Source of the DNA: Eucommia ulmoides
Lineage: Eukaryota > Streptophyta > Magnoliopsida > Garryales > Eucommiaceae
Assembly (NCBI GenBank): GCA_016647705.1
Contig: CM028329.1
Coordinates: 62,637,231 to 62,701,230, forward strand
Reading direction: 5' to 3'
Length of the DNA: 64,000 nucleotides
Of the stretch, positions 10,194 to 21,823 are shown piece by piece. Below the pieces are notes generated by a model. That model searched no databases, was not told the origin of the DNA, and saw nothing but the letters and a program-made list of their open reading frames with translations. How positions within the stretch are numbered: position 1 is the first letter of the stretch; the number at the start of each line of letters is the position of its first letter. The position numbers and the translations under genes were made by a program.

Positions 10194-12024
10194 GAACTCA
10201 AATTAAATCTAATTATTAAATCGCAAGAGGCATCCAAACCGTAAATCGAATAAGCCTCAAAGCAGTATTTTTTTTCCCTAAGTTTTTAAATTTTAATCCA
10301 ACATGAGAATTTTGAATTATTAGCATGAGTTATTGATTAACTCAATAGTATATATTTGTAGAGTTGTATTGTTCATGTAATGTAAATTTGTAAAGTTGAT
10401 CTTCGTTTATTTTTATTTTTTAGTTAAATTATTGAAAAATTATTTTATATTGTTATTATTTAAAAAGAAAAAAAAAAGTACGTCTTGTGCAAATGACACC
10501 ATTTTTAGGTTTTTGCTAAGTAGATTTAAATATATAAGGTTAATATTAGTTCCACGCTGAAAATATTCTCCGGTATTATCACTATTTTGACTCAAATATT
10601 TTGATTAATGTGAACTCGATCAAAAAAGGCGGATGTGGCATTACTGACATGTTTAGTTGGAGATAATGGAATCGTATTCCGATAGAATAGAATTAAATTT
10701 TGAATGGATATTTATTTAAATTTTGATTTCATTCCATCAAAATTTGATTCTATTACCTCTGCCGTACAATCTTTCCTATTATTTTCTCATATAAATTAAA
10801 TATACTATATTAAATAAAAAGATGGATGTCTCTCTTATCTTCTCTCTTACACCGACACATTGATGTTCATTGAGAGAGAACGTTGGAACCACATTAATTC
10901 ATCGAAATCATTAATGGAATGGGATACCATGAAACCATGAGTTAAGGTCGAATCATCAGACAAGACATTTGCCAAGTCGTTATTTGTTAGAGGAAGAGGA
11001 TCCGATTTTCATGCATTGAAGAGGATCCGGTTTCCATGCATGAATAAGCATATGCTTGCTTCTCTCTTGACCCATTCATGCATTGAAGATCCGGTTTTCA
11101 GGTATAGTAGTTTTAGACCAGTCTAATATACGAGTTTAGAAAGAATATATTAATATATATTTTAATTTGAATACTTTGATATTATAATTTTGATTTTTGA
11201 TCTACATATAGCAGAAAATATAGAGTATTTTTTAAAATATAATTTTTTTTAGGGATTCACTTTATATTTATATAAATAGACGAGGAGGAGTGTATAAAAT
11301 TTTAAAGATTGTAATTGATTTTTTCTTAAAAATAAAGAGATAAAAATGTATATTTTCAAAAACTTAAGGGTGATTAATTCATAGAAAATCTAGGGTCAGA
11401 ATTTTTAAGAGTGAAAAAATAGATCTTGACCGTTGATTTGATAAGAATAAATAGATTAAACAAATGTCTTGTTTTGAACTATGGTTCATTCTTAGTTTTG
11501 ATTTCCAACTTTTAATATATAGTATATGATGTATTCGGTATTTTTCATTTTCTTCATTTATTTAAGCATTGATTCGACTTTTTAAGTATTTCATAAAAAA
11601 AATTAACAAAAATATATTTTTATTTAAAAATAAAAGTAAAAAATCAAAAGCTTATTTGATGGTATAGAAATTCTATTTTAATTCATTTTGACTCATTCAT
11701 TTATGGGCAAATTACTTTTAAAATTCTCTAACTATTGACATATTTCTATATGGTTCAATAAATTTATTGGATTTTAGTTTCAGCTCTCTAACTTCTAAAA
11801 GTGGTTTTAAAATATTATTCTATTAAATTTTCATCCAAACTTAACGGAAACGATGTGCATTGCACGTGTTTTTTTTAAGTGTTTTATGTTTGTTTTTTTT
11901 AATATTTACTGTTCTAGTGGTGGTAATAGGAATATTAGTTATGATTGTGATGGTGATGGTGGAAATAGTAAATACTGGCTGTAGAAGTGATGACGGTGAA
12001 ATTTACTGTTGTGGTGACGGCGAT
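10194..12024. other. Intergenic DNA downstream of the NPF gene
   Basis: No gene is seen. 10194-10230 matches the end of the pseudogene at 1890-1920. A short inverted repeat lies at about 10665-10760 (gaattaaattttgaatgg against ccatcaaaatttgattc). 10985-11095 has three copies of a catgcatgaa/gatccggtttt phrase. 11565-11715 is a dispersed repeat also found at 21260-21430. Confidence 0.45.
11565..11820. repeat. Dispersed repeat, second copy at 21255-21530
   Basis: Shared order of phrases: gcattgattcg, aacaaaaatatattttt, acttatttgat.gt, tagaaattctattttaatt and ttgactcattcatttatggg, followed by caataa.tttatt and an actctctaa run. A shorter version lies near 2270-2330. It appears to be 3' flank of the NPF unit that spread locally, or an unclassified transposon. 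Confidence 0.5.
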
Positions 12025-13132
12025 GATAGTATTACCATACATATCATATGGAACTCCCTTCATCGTTGTTGCGGGACAAAATACATAATAATGAAATTTA
12101 TTTTGACAATTACATTTACATTTAGACATTAGAAAGAGTAGAATAAGTGAGTGGCAAAAGCTGGTGCAGAAGGACCTGTCCTTATCACTCTTTTTTTCTC
12201 TATTATTTTTTTCTAGAATGAAATCAAGTTCCACTTATTATTGATTTTGATTTATAAGTCTTTGTTCCTATAAATTACATATCACTATTATTATTAAGTG
12301 GACCTCTTATATTACTACCACAAATTCATCGTTATTTCATATCCAAACTATCATTTGTCAGAGTTGTAGGTCGTATTGTTTTGAGTCCAGGAATTCCGGA
12401 GTTAACATTGAGATTTTGAAAGGTACAGCGATAACATTTGTTTCTTTGTAGCGAGGGAGACCTTTCATCTTTATTGTATTATTAATATATATGTTGAATT
12501 GTGTATAAAAAAAAAATGTGCGTTGTTTCAATGCCAAATATTTCTTCAACATCCGACATTATCTCTTTCTTACCACCTATTGTCTCCATTTCTTTCTAAA
12601 ATTTAAAGTCAACCCATTTTATCTTTAATTTTATACTTTAATATTATCTCAATATCTCATGTAATTAATAATACAAGTTTTTAGAGGTGTGTAAATAAGT
12701 TTTTTGAAAGATCTAAATCCAAAAAAAAAAAATTGTTAAAGAGTAAGAATAGGTCTAAGGAGTGAGATATGTAACAAAATTTACCAAGAATAGGTCCAAG
12801 GAGAGTTAATGCGCACATACATCTATGTATTTATCATTCTTGCTCCATCGCGTACATTTTTTTGTTCACTCTTCCTATTTTTAGCTCCACAAGAAATTGC
12901 AGGCTTTGGTAAAAACAAGATTTATATCGACAATACCTCTTCTCCAACTTTGAAAACGCCCACCACCGTACAATTTTCGGCCTGCTTTGTTATTAAGTTT
13001 CGCAAAAGGTCTGAATTTTCTCTTCACTCTTTTTTTTTTTTCTTCCTTAGATATATTATTATCTATTTTAAAACGGATGATTTTTTTAATGACAAAAAAA
13101 AAAAAAATTAAAAATGTCGTAGATGATATCAA
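12025..13132 (+). repeat. Upstream block of NPF duplication, copy 3
   Basis: Collinear with about 5410-7150: accatacatatcatatgga, the gaaatcaagttccactta block, the aaatttaaagtcaaccca block, agtttttagaggtgtgtaaat, and the reading-frame block ending cgcaaaaggtctgaattt. About 190 bp at 12330-12525 is present here but not in copies 1 or 2, an insertion. After 13132 the similarity stops and no NPF exons follow, so this copy lost the gene itself. Confidence 0.6.
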
Positions 13133-13816
13133 AATTAAAATCTTTTAAAATTTATATATTATTTTTATAATTCTATAAATTTAATGTCTATAATTTTCGT
13201 ATATTATATTTTCTCTTTTATGTTATTTTATTTTAATTTTTATAAATTTAATGTTTTTGCATTATTTCATATTTTATTTTTAAACTTTTCGTAAATTGTC
13301 CATAATTTTTGTATGTTAATATTTTTCTAAACTTTTCATTAGTTTAATTTCTACAAATTTAATGTTTCAGTATTATTACTAAATTTAATGTCCATATTTT
13401 TCATGTATTATATATATATATATTTGTATTATTTATTTAATTTAATTTTCGGGAATTTGGTGTTTTAGTATTATTAGTAAATTTAATATTTATATATAAA
13501 TTTATACAAAAATATATATCTCTCTTTAATTAAATACAAAATATATACTATTAAATATAAATATACATTTTATATAATATGTTAATTTATTGGATGAATT
13601 TAGACATTTTTTTATTTTTACAGACAAAAAATTATTAAAATTTATCTGGAGAATTTACGTAATTTGTTATTTAATCCAAGACCCGCAATTGGGGTGCACT
13701 GTTGTTACAGGTAGGGTCCACTGAACACCACTGAACAATCAGATGTTCGTTTATTGCTTTTGCAGAGAAAACCGTCTCTCTCTCTCTTTCTGCACCGGCG
13801 TCTCGCCACCGCACTC
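13133..13816. other. AT-rich spacer and TFIIF beta upstream region
   Basis: 13133-13680 is low-complexity AT DNA in which a phrase like ataaatttaatgt recurs several times. From about 13690 base composition changes to a CT-rich leader (tctctctctctttctgcac) that leads into the ATG at 13817. No TATA box could be assigned with confidence. Confidence 0.5.
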
Positions 13817-16800
13817 ATGAGCGAACAGAGCACCACCTTCACCGGCGAAGAAAACCTGGTGAGCGGAGAATTGGAAACGAGCAAATCGGAGAGGCACGTA
13901 TGGTTGATGAAATGCCCTCCATTGGCGTCTCGATCCCTCCGGCTGCAGCAGCAGGCCTCTCTTTCCTCCGAGGACGACTCGTCGCCGGGATCTTCCGGCC
14001 CTATCGCTAAGGTCATCGTTGACGTCGACCCTCTCCTCCCTAACAACAGTTTCTCTTCCACGAAGGTACCGCCATTCCACCATTTCCGTTCACATTTCGT
14101 CTCCCTCTCTCGCATTGCACCATTTTTGTAGGGTTACAGGTTTTTCAATCCTCGCATGCATTTGCTCATAAATCATAGTTTTGAATTTGTTTAGTTTATA
14201 TGTGAAATCAAGGCATTTACAGAGGATTTCATCCTGATCAATCTTGAATCCTCGTAGATTAATCTGCTAATTGCATGGCATAATTAATTTTCGTACATTT
14301 ATTGCAGTGATGATTTTTTGGGGGGGATTCTTTTTATTATATTATAGCGTTTGGGAGCACATAATTGAAGCCATGGAATTGTTCCGAAATGAATGCATGT
14401 AAATATTTGACATTCATCGTTCCTAATCCCAATTCTGGGGCTCCAATTTCATGCACCCAAAACACGATAACAACATTATCCCTTACATGATAACCAGTTC
14501 ACTATGGAATTGGCTTGCACTGAATCTGGGAACACACCGAAACGTTTCTCAATGGACATGTCTAAAGATTTCGTTCCGATGTCTGTGTTCTCTGAGGCTC
14601 AAGGTGAGACTTGTTGCATTTTCTAGCATCCCTTTTTTTCTTTATATGAGACTAGTGTGCATAGAATCGTCTACGTGATTAATTTATCGATTTTTTTTCG
14701 TATTTTTCTCAACATATAATTAGAAAAATTATCCTTGAAATAAGTCGCTAATAATTCCATATCCTTCATCGTTTTTATTCTTTTATTTTTAGTCATTTGA
14801 ATAAGATTGTAGTCCTTCGGTTAATATTAACTAGATTGAATACATCAGATGTTGAATTTGTAAATGATATTATAGTTAAATTCAACTAAGGTATTGATAA
14901 GGACCAAAAAATAAGTTGGTACATTGAAAAATAAATTGATTTTAAAATGGGATATAAGAATTTCAAAACAAAAAATAGAGGACTATATAATGAAACCCGT
15001 TATTTTATTTTTAATATAGTAAGTGAGAAGAAATGCGTATAATATCACCGCATTGGCGAATTGCATAAGACGCTATTTTTTGTTCATCAAACCAGAAAAA
15101 TGTGTCGGTACTACTTCTTTTCATCTAAATTTTTTCTTTCCGCATTTTACTTTTTTACTTTTAATTTATTTTTTTTATTATATTCAGATACTTAAATTTA
15201 TGATTCATTTATTTCAGGACGGTTATCTGTTGAAGGAAAAATTCATCATAAATTTGACGTGAAGCTCGATGATGAAAACATTGAGGAATATGGATATGGA
15301 AAACTATGTCGAGAACGGTCAAACAAATATATGACTAAAACAAGACAGATACAGGTTTTGTGATCACTTAGGCACCGTTTGGTACCTTTTTTCCTTCTTG
15401 TTGTTGTTTAAGCAACACCTAATTTTAAAAGTAGTGTCTGTTTCACTCTTTAAAAAATACTTTCAAAATAATTTGGAAGAAAAAAAAAAGGTAAAAACGT
15501 GAAATACTTTTAAAAAAATGCCAATTTTTCTTTTTTGATTTTTATATTTTAAGAGATCAATGGTCATTGGTCTAGGATAAATTCCTGTTTCAGGTGATTG
15601 ACAACGATAACGGCATGCATATGAGGCCGATGCCTGGAATGGTCGGATCGAAGTCTTCTGGATTCAATGTACTCAAAAAACTATTAATTTCTTTACATTG
15701 ATTTATGGGGAAAAAAATATTATAAAACAGAAGCATATACTTGGAACAGGATAAGAAGAAATTAGCTGCAAAAGGATCAGAAATGAAAAGAACAAGAAGG
15801 GGTTCTGGAGAGTTGGAAGAGATTCTGTTTAAGCTATTTGAGAGGCAGGCTAATTGGACTTTGAAGCAGCTAATCACTGAGACAAACCAACCTGAAGTAT
15901 GTATCTCTTTTTAACTCTTATTTTCCATGATATGAATTTCTTAAAGGATTCACCATAATGATAATATTTTTATCTGATTTGTGGGTCCGGTCATTATCGG
16001 AATTATTTTTAGTTACATTCAACTATTTTTTAGTAATATTTTTTTAATAGACATTTTAGTTACAATTTTTAGTCACATTCAACTAATTTTTCGGTTGTCG
16101 ATCGCTGGAAAATAACATGAATGTTACTAAAAATATACTAAATGTAATTAAAAATACAATTACAAATTATATTAAAAAATAGTTACATCTAATTAAAAAA
16201 TATCCTAAAAAATAGTTACATGTAATTAAAAAAAAATGGCGGTGGACTTTGTTGGTCGGAGTCCTGTTGTTCGACAGGAGGTGGCGACCGGTGGCAACAT
16301 AGGGTGACGACGGCTGTAGAGATACAGCATTTGATTAGAAATATAAGGGAATATTAACCAATGGACTAAAACACAAACCAAAACATAATTAAGGGATTTG
16401 TACTCAAGTTAAAATTGAAATAGGATAAATTATAAATTAGGTTCTCTATTTAGAACTATTGACCAATTTTCCTAGTTTAAATGACACAATCCATATTTTG
16501 ATAAAAAGTATATATTTTGTGCCTAAAGGAACGAATACGTTAATCTTGAATATCTTCTAATTAATTTAAATACATTAATAATAAAAAGTCATTTTGTTGA
16601 GAGTTTCTTAACAAAATCTAAATCAAAAATTGAAAATATCTCCAATCATTCAATATTAAAAATTATCTCAAATGTAAAATATGTCATTATTTATCATATA
16701 AATGGATAAAGTAAACACGTTATCTAAGTATTGCGTGAGGAATAAAATTGTTCAACGTTACTCTGGATTACTACAGTTTTTCGAACAATTTACTCGTTTA

Positions 16801-17067
16801 GTATTTAGAATGCAGGTCATTTTTTTATTCAAAATTGTTTTTCAAACGGGTATTTAGGCTTCTCATTCGATTTTATTTCCTTGAATTAATTTGAAGTACA
16901 GATAAAACAATTCTTTTCTAACTCTTTTTTTTTTTTTTTTTCCGCAGCAATTTCTAAAAGAAATGATTAGAACCATATGTGTCTACAACAACAAAGGACC
17001 GAATCAGGGGACGTACGAGATCAAACCCGAATACAAGAGATCTGGAGAGGAAAAAATAGACATTTAA
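13817..17067 (+). CDS. Transcription initiation factor IIF beta subunit (RAP30)
   Basis: Small subunit of TFIIF, which binds RNA polymerase II and brings it to the promoter complex in the nucleus. Exons are 13817-14065, 14498-14603, 15218-15354, 15594-15668, 15750-15896 and 16948-17067; all join in frame to 277 residues, the usual plant length. The N-terminal half is the dimerisation domain with the TFIIF beta signatures RHVWLMKCPP, FSMDMSKDFVPMSVFSEAQG, GKIHHKFDVK and GMHMRPMPGM. The C-terminal third is the winged-helix DNA-binding domain with MKRTRRGSGELEEILFKLFE and CVYNNKGPNQGTYEIKPEYK. The ATG at 13817 (MSEQS) was chosen because the protein begins as in homologues; there is no ATG further upstream in this frame. 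Intron 5 (about 1 kb) carries a dispersed repeat at about 16000-16450. The gene looks intact. Confidence 0.93.
15960..16510. repeat. Dispersed repeat in TFIIF beta intron 5
   Basis: Contains repeated ttacatgtaattaaaaa phrases, ttttcggttgtcgat, a GC-rich centre and a tail with gactaaaacacaa, aattaaggat and actattgaccaatt. The same order of phrases is present at about 30655-31060. It looks like a non-autonomous element with no coding capacity. Its ends could not be set. Confidence 0.45.
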
Positions 17068-17717
17068 CTCCAAAAAAAAAAATAATAATAATAATAATTG
17101 AGTCCCAAGTTCATCTAAAAAAGGTTAATAGCTATTCACTAAGAGAGCAAATTAGGGAAATGTTTGGTTGATCTAAAGATTTTTTCTTTTTTTTTTCTTA
17201 GAGTTCAATTTGTTAAGGAGATCTTGATGAACTTTCGCTTTTGGTACAAGTGTGTGGATTCTCAAATTGAAACTATTCTTAGCAATATCATCAATTTTTT
17301 GTTGAATTTATTCAATTTTTTTTTACTTGTTGTCAGTTGGTTGTTAGTTGTTGCTGTATAGTAATCAATTACTTGCTAAATATCAAAAAGCTATAGGTAA
17401 GGATTAGTTTGTATTGTATATTAGTGTTAGAAGATTTCAACTTAAAATCATACGGTACTGAGTGGAGTAGCTTCTTTATTTTATCTAGTGGTTTAAAATA
17501 TTTTTAAGTGATCAATGTGGGACAGTATGGTAGTGTTACACATATATGTTCATCATTACTTTATTATTATATAGTGTCAGGATAGTCTTACATCTCTTAA
17601 CCCCAAAAGGTAGTTTTTATAACTTGACTATTAAATCCTTCTACATCCGATGTACAATAAACCCAACATATAGAGATGTCAACTTTCATATGGTAGTGGA
17701 TGTTCTAGAGAGAGAAA
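17068..17717. other. Spacer downstream of TFIIF beta
   Basis: 3' flank of TFIIF beta with an AATAATAATAAT stretch near 17083 and T-rich sequence. No gene, RNA or clear repeat is seen. Confidence 0.4.
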
Positions 17718-18092
17718 ATGCTCTCCGTTCAAGTTATCGTTGCGTCCTTATTTTCACTCTCTAATGGCTTCGCAAGCTCACTGCTCCCTCTTGGCCTCGT
17801 GTCTAACGAGAAGTCATCGGAAGAGGAAGATGGCCTTCAACGTAAAACCAAAAAGATCAAGAATGACCCTGTTCCGCCGGAGGAAGTTTTGGCCGTGGAA
17901 ACTTTTCCATCATCTGTAGATCAACCGAATCCCGTCATGGAGGTTGTCCCCCCGCCGGACACCATTATGCTAGAACCACCTCCGGTGAGCGATATCCAAT
18001 CACTAGCACTAGCACAAGACCTTACTTCTCCATCTTCCGCAGATCAAGCTAATATCGTCATGGGAGGTTGTCCTTGCGCCGGACACCATTAT
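17718..18092 (+). pseudogene. Open reading frame cut by a copia LTR
   Basis: An open frame of about 125 codons with acidic and basic blocks (EKSSEEEDGLQRKTKKIKND) and Pro-rich repeats. The phrase DQPNPVMEVVPPPDTIM recurs as DQANIVMGG..., reflecting a duplicated DNA segment of roughly 120 bp. The frame runs straight into the LTR boundary at 18093, so its 3' end is lost. The acidic plus basic N-terminal style resembles plant LINE ORF1 proteins, but no zinc knuckle or conserved domain is present to prove it. Function unknown. Confidence 0.35.
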
Positions 18093-18949
18093 TGTTGCCG
18101 CAGAAAATTAATAAAAAACGAGTTTATTGAATTTGCTTGGGTTGAGTTGCGGACTAGGTCGCTCTCTTTAAGACGTTTCGTGACTTTGCCAAAAAATCGT
18201 GCAAGCAGTATATCAACCCCGTCATCCCCAGAATAAAACAACCTAAAATCTACTCTATCTAGGACCTTCTTTGCACAACAGAAGGCCTGAAAACGAACAC
18301 CCCCACACACTATTTGGGAATACAAACAGACTGCTCGGAAAACGAAGCAAAGAACGAAGAACAAACTGTTTCGGATCAAATTGTATTGGAAACAGACTGA
18401 TCGGAAAAAAGGAAAATTAACAAGTATGTAGAGCAATTTCTATTTCTGAAAAAATAGGAGTTTAGAATCTGATTTTTTCGTATCTTAAAACAGATGAAAA
18501 CCGTTTATAGAGCAAAAAATTGATTCAAAAACATTGGAAACGGTTCGAGATTCGTGGAGAGATTTTGGGAATGTGAAGTGAATAGTGGAGTCAGATTATA
18601 CCAAGTCAAAAATTATTTAATAATAATAAAATATAATTTTTTAAATAAATTTTGTATAAAAAATTAAATAAGTGTCACCTCATCACGCGCGCGACGCGAC
18701 TCGGCTAGACATGGCCGGACGGCGGCAGCAGTGGCGCGCATGTGTGGTAAACTAGTAGGAATGTAGCTCTTCTCCCCTCCACAAAATGTGGGTACCCCTT
18801 GGAGCACACCCCAAATATTCCACACATCCCTTATTATACTCCTCTTCACCACTTCTCCCAAGCAATGTGGGATAGAGAGAATAGAGGAAAGACTTTTTGA
18901 CATTTGTCTTTTATTAACAAAAACAAATAAAAATTCATATGTTCCAACA
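18093..18949 (-). mobile_element. Copia-type LTR (3' LTR, minus strand), ~857 bp
   Basis: Read on the minus strand, it starts TGTTGGAACA and ends GCGGCAACA, giving the short TGTTG...CAACA inverted termini of an LTR. A TATA-like ctctataaac lies inside. It is preceded (18950-18960, minus strand) by the purine-rich tract aagtgggggat, a classical polypurine tract directly before a 3' LTR. The matching 5' LTR is not in the window, so the element is truncated. Confidence 0.75.
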
Positions 18950-21266
18950 ATCCCCCACTTGAATGTTTTTTAAAAAAAAAAAAAATTCATCGAGCAGTTT
19001 AAAACAATATAAGATTGTACATAAGCAAAGGTGTCTGTCGACTTGAACCTTTACATAGTGAAGATGATTTAGATTACACTAGAGTAACTCATAATTTTGA
19101 ACTCTATCTCTAACAACATCACACACACAAACTTATTAGGGTGTAGTCCAAAAGCCTGTGTTTTACGACCATGCACGTGTATCCCAGTATAGTGAATATT
19201 CTAGAGAATTTGCCCAAAATTTCATAGGAAGCGACCACACTTCCACATTCACATAGGTGAGTTTATCAAGAGTACTCTTGTAGTTAGGTACTCCACTCCA
19301 AATAAAGTATAGATCTCATTAAGAGTTAATAAAAAATTCAACCTTCTATCGCTTCAGGATATCATGCTTCAATCAACACATGTAAAGAATAGAACTCAAA
19401 ATTATTAATATAGCATGATTCTCTTCATATCACTTCATGAGTTGTTATTACCCTTTAAACCTGTTTCTTGGGATCTCCAGTCTGTAGGTTGGGTTTCCCT
19501 CACAAGTGACTCGTCAATCTATGGGTTTGAGTCCCATTCCTTTCGAGGTTTTGTAAACCTTTTCTCGAGTTAATATTTTCATCAATAATCAGTTAAATTA
19601 TCATCAGACCATACATGATCCACTTTCACAGCCCCCGTAGATATATACTCCCTAATAGTATTGTGTTTGCGATGTATTTGTCGCATTTTTCCGTTATAAT
19701 AACGGTTTTGAATCTTTGCAATAGCCGCGGTACTATCGCAATGGATCAAGACAACTGGAATCGGTCTCTCCCATAAAAGGGTATCAGAAAGCAGGCTTCT
19801 TAACCAACCTGCTTTCTCACTAGCTGAAGTTAGTGCAATCATCTCAGACTCTATAGTAGACTGAGCCAAAATAGTCTGTTTCTTAGATTTTCAAGAAACA
19901 GCTCCACCAGTTATGCTAAATATATAGTCGCTAGTTGCCTTGGAGTCGTCTGAAAGGGTGTTCCAATCAGTATCGGTATATCCTTCTAGAACAGCGAAAA
20001 ACTTCTGATACTGTAATCCAAGGTTCATAGTTCTTTTTAAGTATCTCATGATCCTATTAATAGCATGTCAATACTTAATACTAGATCTACTTGTAAACCT
20101 GCATAGTAATCCAACAGCATATGCTATGTCGGGCCTAGTGCAATCAATGGCATATCGAAGATTGCCTATGATGCTCGCATACTCAGATTGTCTAACACCG
20201 TCACAGTGTTCTTGAACAACTTCACACTAGAGTCATATGGAGTACATGTTGATTTACAATCAAAGTAATTGTATTTCTTTAGAATCTTCTCTATATAATG
20301 AGATTGATCCAAAAAAAAATCCTGTTTAGACTTAGTTATTTTAATACCAAGGATTACATTTGTTTTACCATGATCTTTCATGTCAAAATTAACACATAGC
20401 ATAGATTTCACATTTTTCACGACATGAATATTCGAACAAAAAATTAGCAAATCATCAACATAAAGACATATAATAGTGCAAACATCATTTTCAAATTTAT
20501 AATAGATGCATTTGTCACTTTCATTCACTTTAAAACCATTTGAAATTACTAGATTATCAAAATTTTCATGTCATTGCTTAGGTGCTTGTTTTAAAACATA
20601 AAGAGATTTATTTAATTTGCCTACTTTGTTTTCTTGACCAAGAATTACAAATCCTTCAGGTTAGTCCATATAAATCTCTTCTTCTAATTCAACATTTAAA
20701 AAAGCAGTTTTAACATCCATTTGATGCACAATAAGATCATGAATAGCAACAAGTGATAAAAGCATTCGAATAGAAGTAATTCTAGAGATAGGTGAGAACG
20801 TATCAAAGAAATCCACATTTTGTCTTTGTCTAAACCTTTTGGCTACTAGACGAGCCATATATTTATCAATAGTTCTATCGGGTTTCAATTTCTTCTTAAG
20901 AATCCATTTACATCTTATTGTTTTACAACCAAGAGGTAAATCTACTAAATGTCAAGTTCTATTTAATTCAAGAGAGTTTATTTCATCATTTATAGCTTCT
21001 TGCCACAAATTGACATCTATAGAGGACAATGCCTCTTGGAGGGTGAGCGGATCCTTCTCTAAGGTAAATGCATAGAAATCCAAACCATAATCCTTAGTAA
21101 TACGAGCCCGTTTACTTTTTCTAGGTTCAAATTCTAATTCCTTATTAGGCTCGTTAATTTTAATGATATGCATATTATTAAATGTCGAGCCCCTACTATT
21201 CTTCAATTTAAACGGAAATCTGTGCTCATAAAACTCAGCATCATTAGATTCAATAATAACATTGAT
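18950..21266 (-). mobile_element. Decayed Ty1/copia pol region
   Basis: Minus-strand fragments match copia polyprotein in the expected order. Integrase/RT linker and RT start: 20952-21206 (ALSSIDVNLWQEAINDEINS) and 20661-20888 (QMDVKTAFLNVELEEEIYM). RT active-site region: 20166-20528 (CLYVDDLLIF). RNase H: 19582-19869 (QSTIESEMIALTSASEKAGW; CDSTAAI). Stops and frame breaks lie between the pieces, and gag, protease and most of integrase are missing to the right of 21266. It cannot move on its own. 18950-19570 is the untranslated stretch before the polypurine tract. Confidence 0.85.
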
Positions 21267-21530
21267 TCGTAAAGACTATTTAAGTATTTTGTAAAATAAA
21301 AAATAAAAAAAATTTAACAAAAATATATTTTTTATTTAAAAATAAAAAATTCAAATTCAAAAACTTATTTGATATTGTAGAAATTCTATTTTAATTAATT
21401 TTGACTCATTCATTTATGGGCAATTTATCTTTTAAATTCTCGAATTATTGACCCGTTCAATAAGTTTATTAGGTTTAAGTTTAAACTCTCTAAATATAAA
21501 AATGATTTTAATAAGCCACGTTAAACTTTT
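21255..21530. repeat. Dispersed repeat, second copy
   Basis: Counterpart of 11565-11820, with the same succession of phrases from cattgattcg to ttgactcattcatttatggg. It abuts the truncated end of the copia remnant, so the deletion breakpoint lies at about 21260. Confidence 0.5.
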
Positions 21531-21559
21531 CATTAAAACTAACGGAAAGTATAAAAAAC

Positions 21560-21823
21560 ATGCTTTTTTGGGCCATAAATTTGAGAGGCTAAGCCCATCT
21601 GTAGTATGTGGCCCGTTCTCGTTTTAGTTGGGCTTCCCAGTTGGGCCGTATTTATTTTCGGCCCTCGGCCTGTTTGGAGTAAAACAATAAATAATGAAAG
21701 CGCATTTATAACCCTAAGCTAGATTCATATTTTCCCTCACTCCCCTTCTTCGCTCTCTGTGAACCCTAGTCGCCCTCTGTTTCTAGGGTTTTGATTCACT
21801 CTTTGGTTTATTTAGTATTCGCG
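21560..21823 (+). promoter_or_regulatory. Promoter with site II motifs and telo-box
   Basis: Three TGGGCC/TGGGCT site II elements (21569-21574, 21629-21634, 21642-21647) and an AGCCCA near 21592 precede a telo-box AACCCTAA at 21710-21717. A CT-rich leader follows to the ATG at 21824. This combination is known from plant genes for translation and growth, where TCP proteins bind site II. No TATA box is obvious, as is common for this promoter type. The role in this gene is inferred. Confidence 0.6.

Noticed and set aside
13705..14115. Long minus-strand open frames opposite TFIIF beta exon 1
   Set aside because: They are antisense shadows of a GC-richer coding exon whose plus-strand product is clearly TFIIF beta.
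19450..21266. Separate host genes encoding the minus-strand frames
   Set aside because: All frames are collinear pieces of copia reverse transcriptase and RNase H next to a polypurine tract and an LTR.
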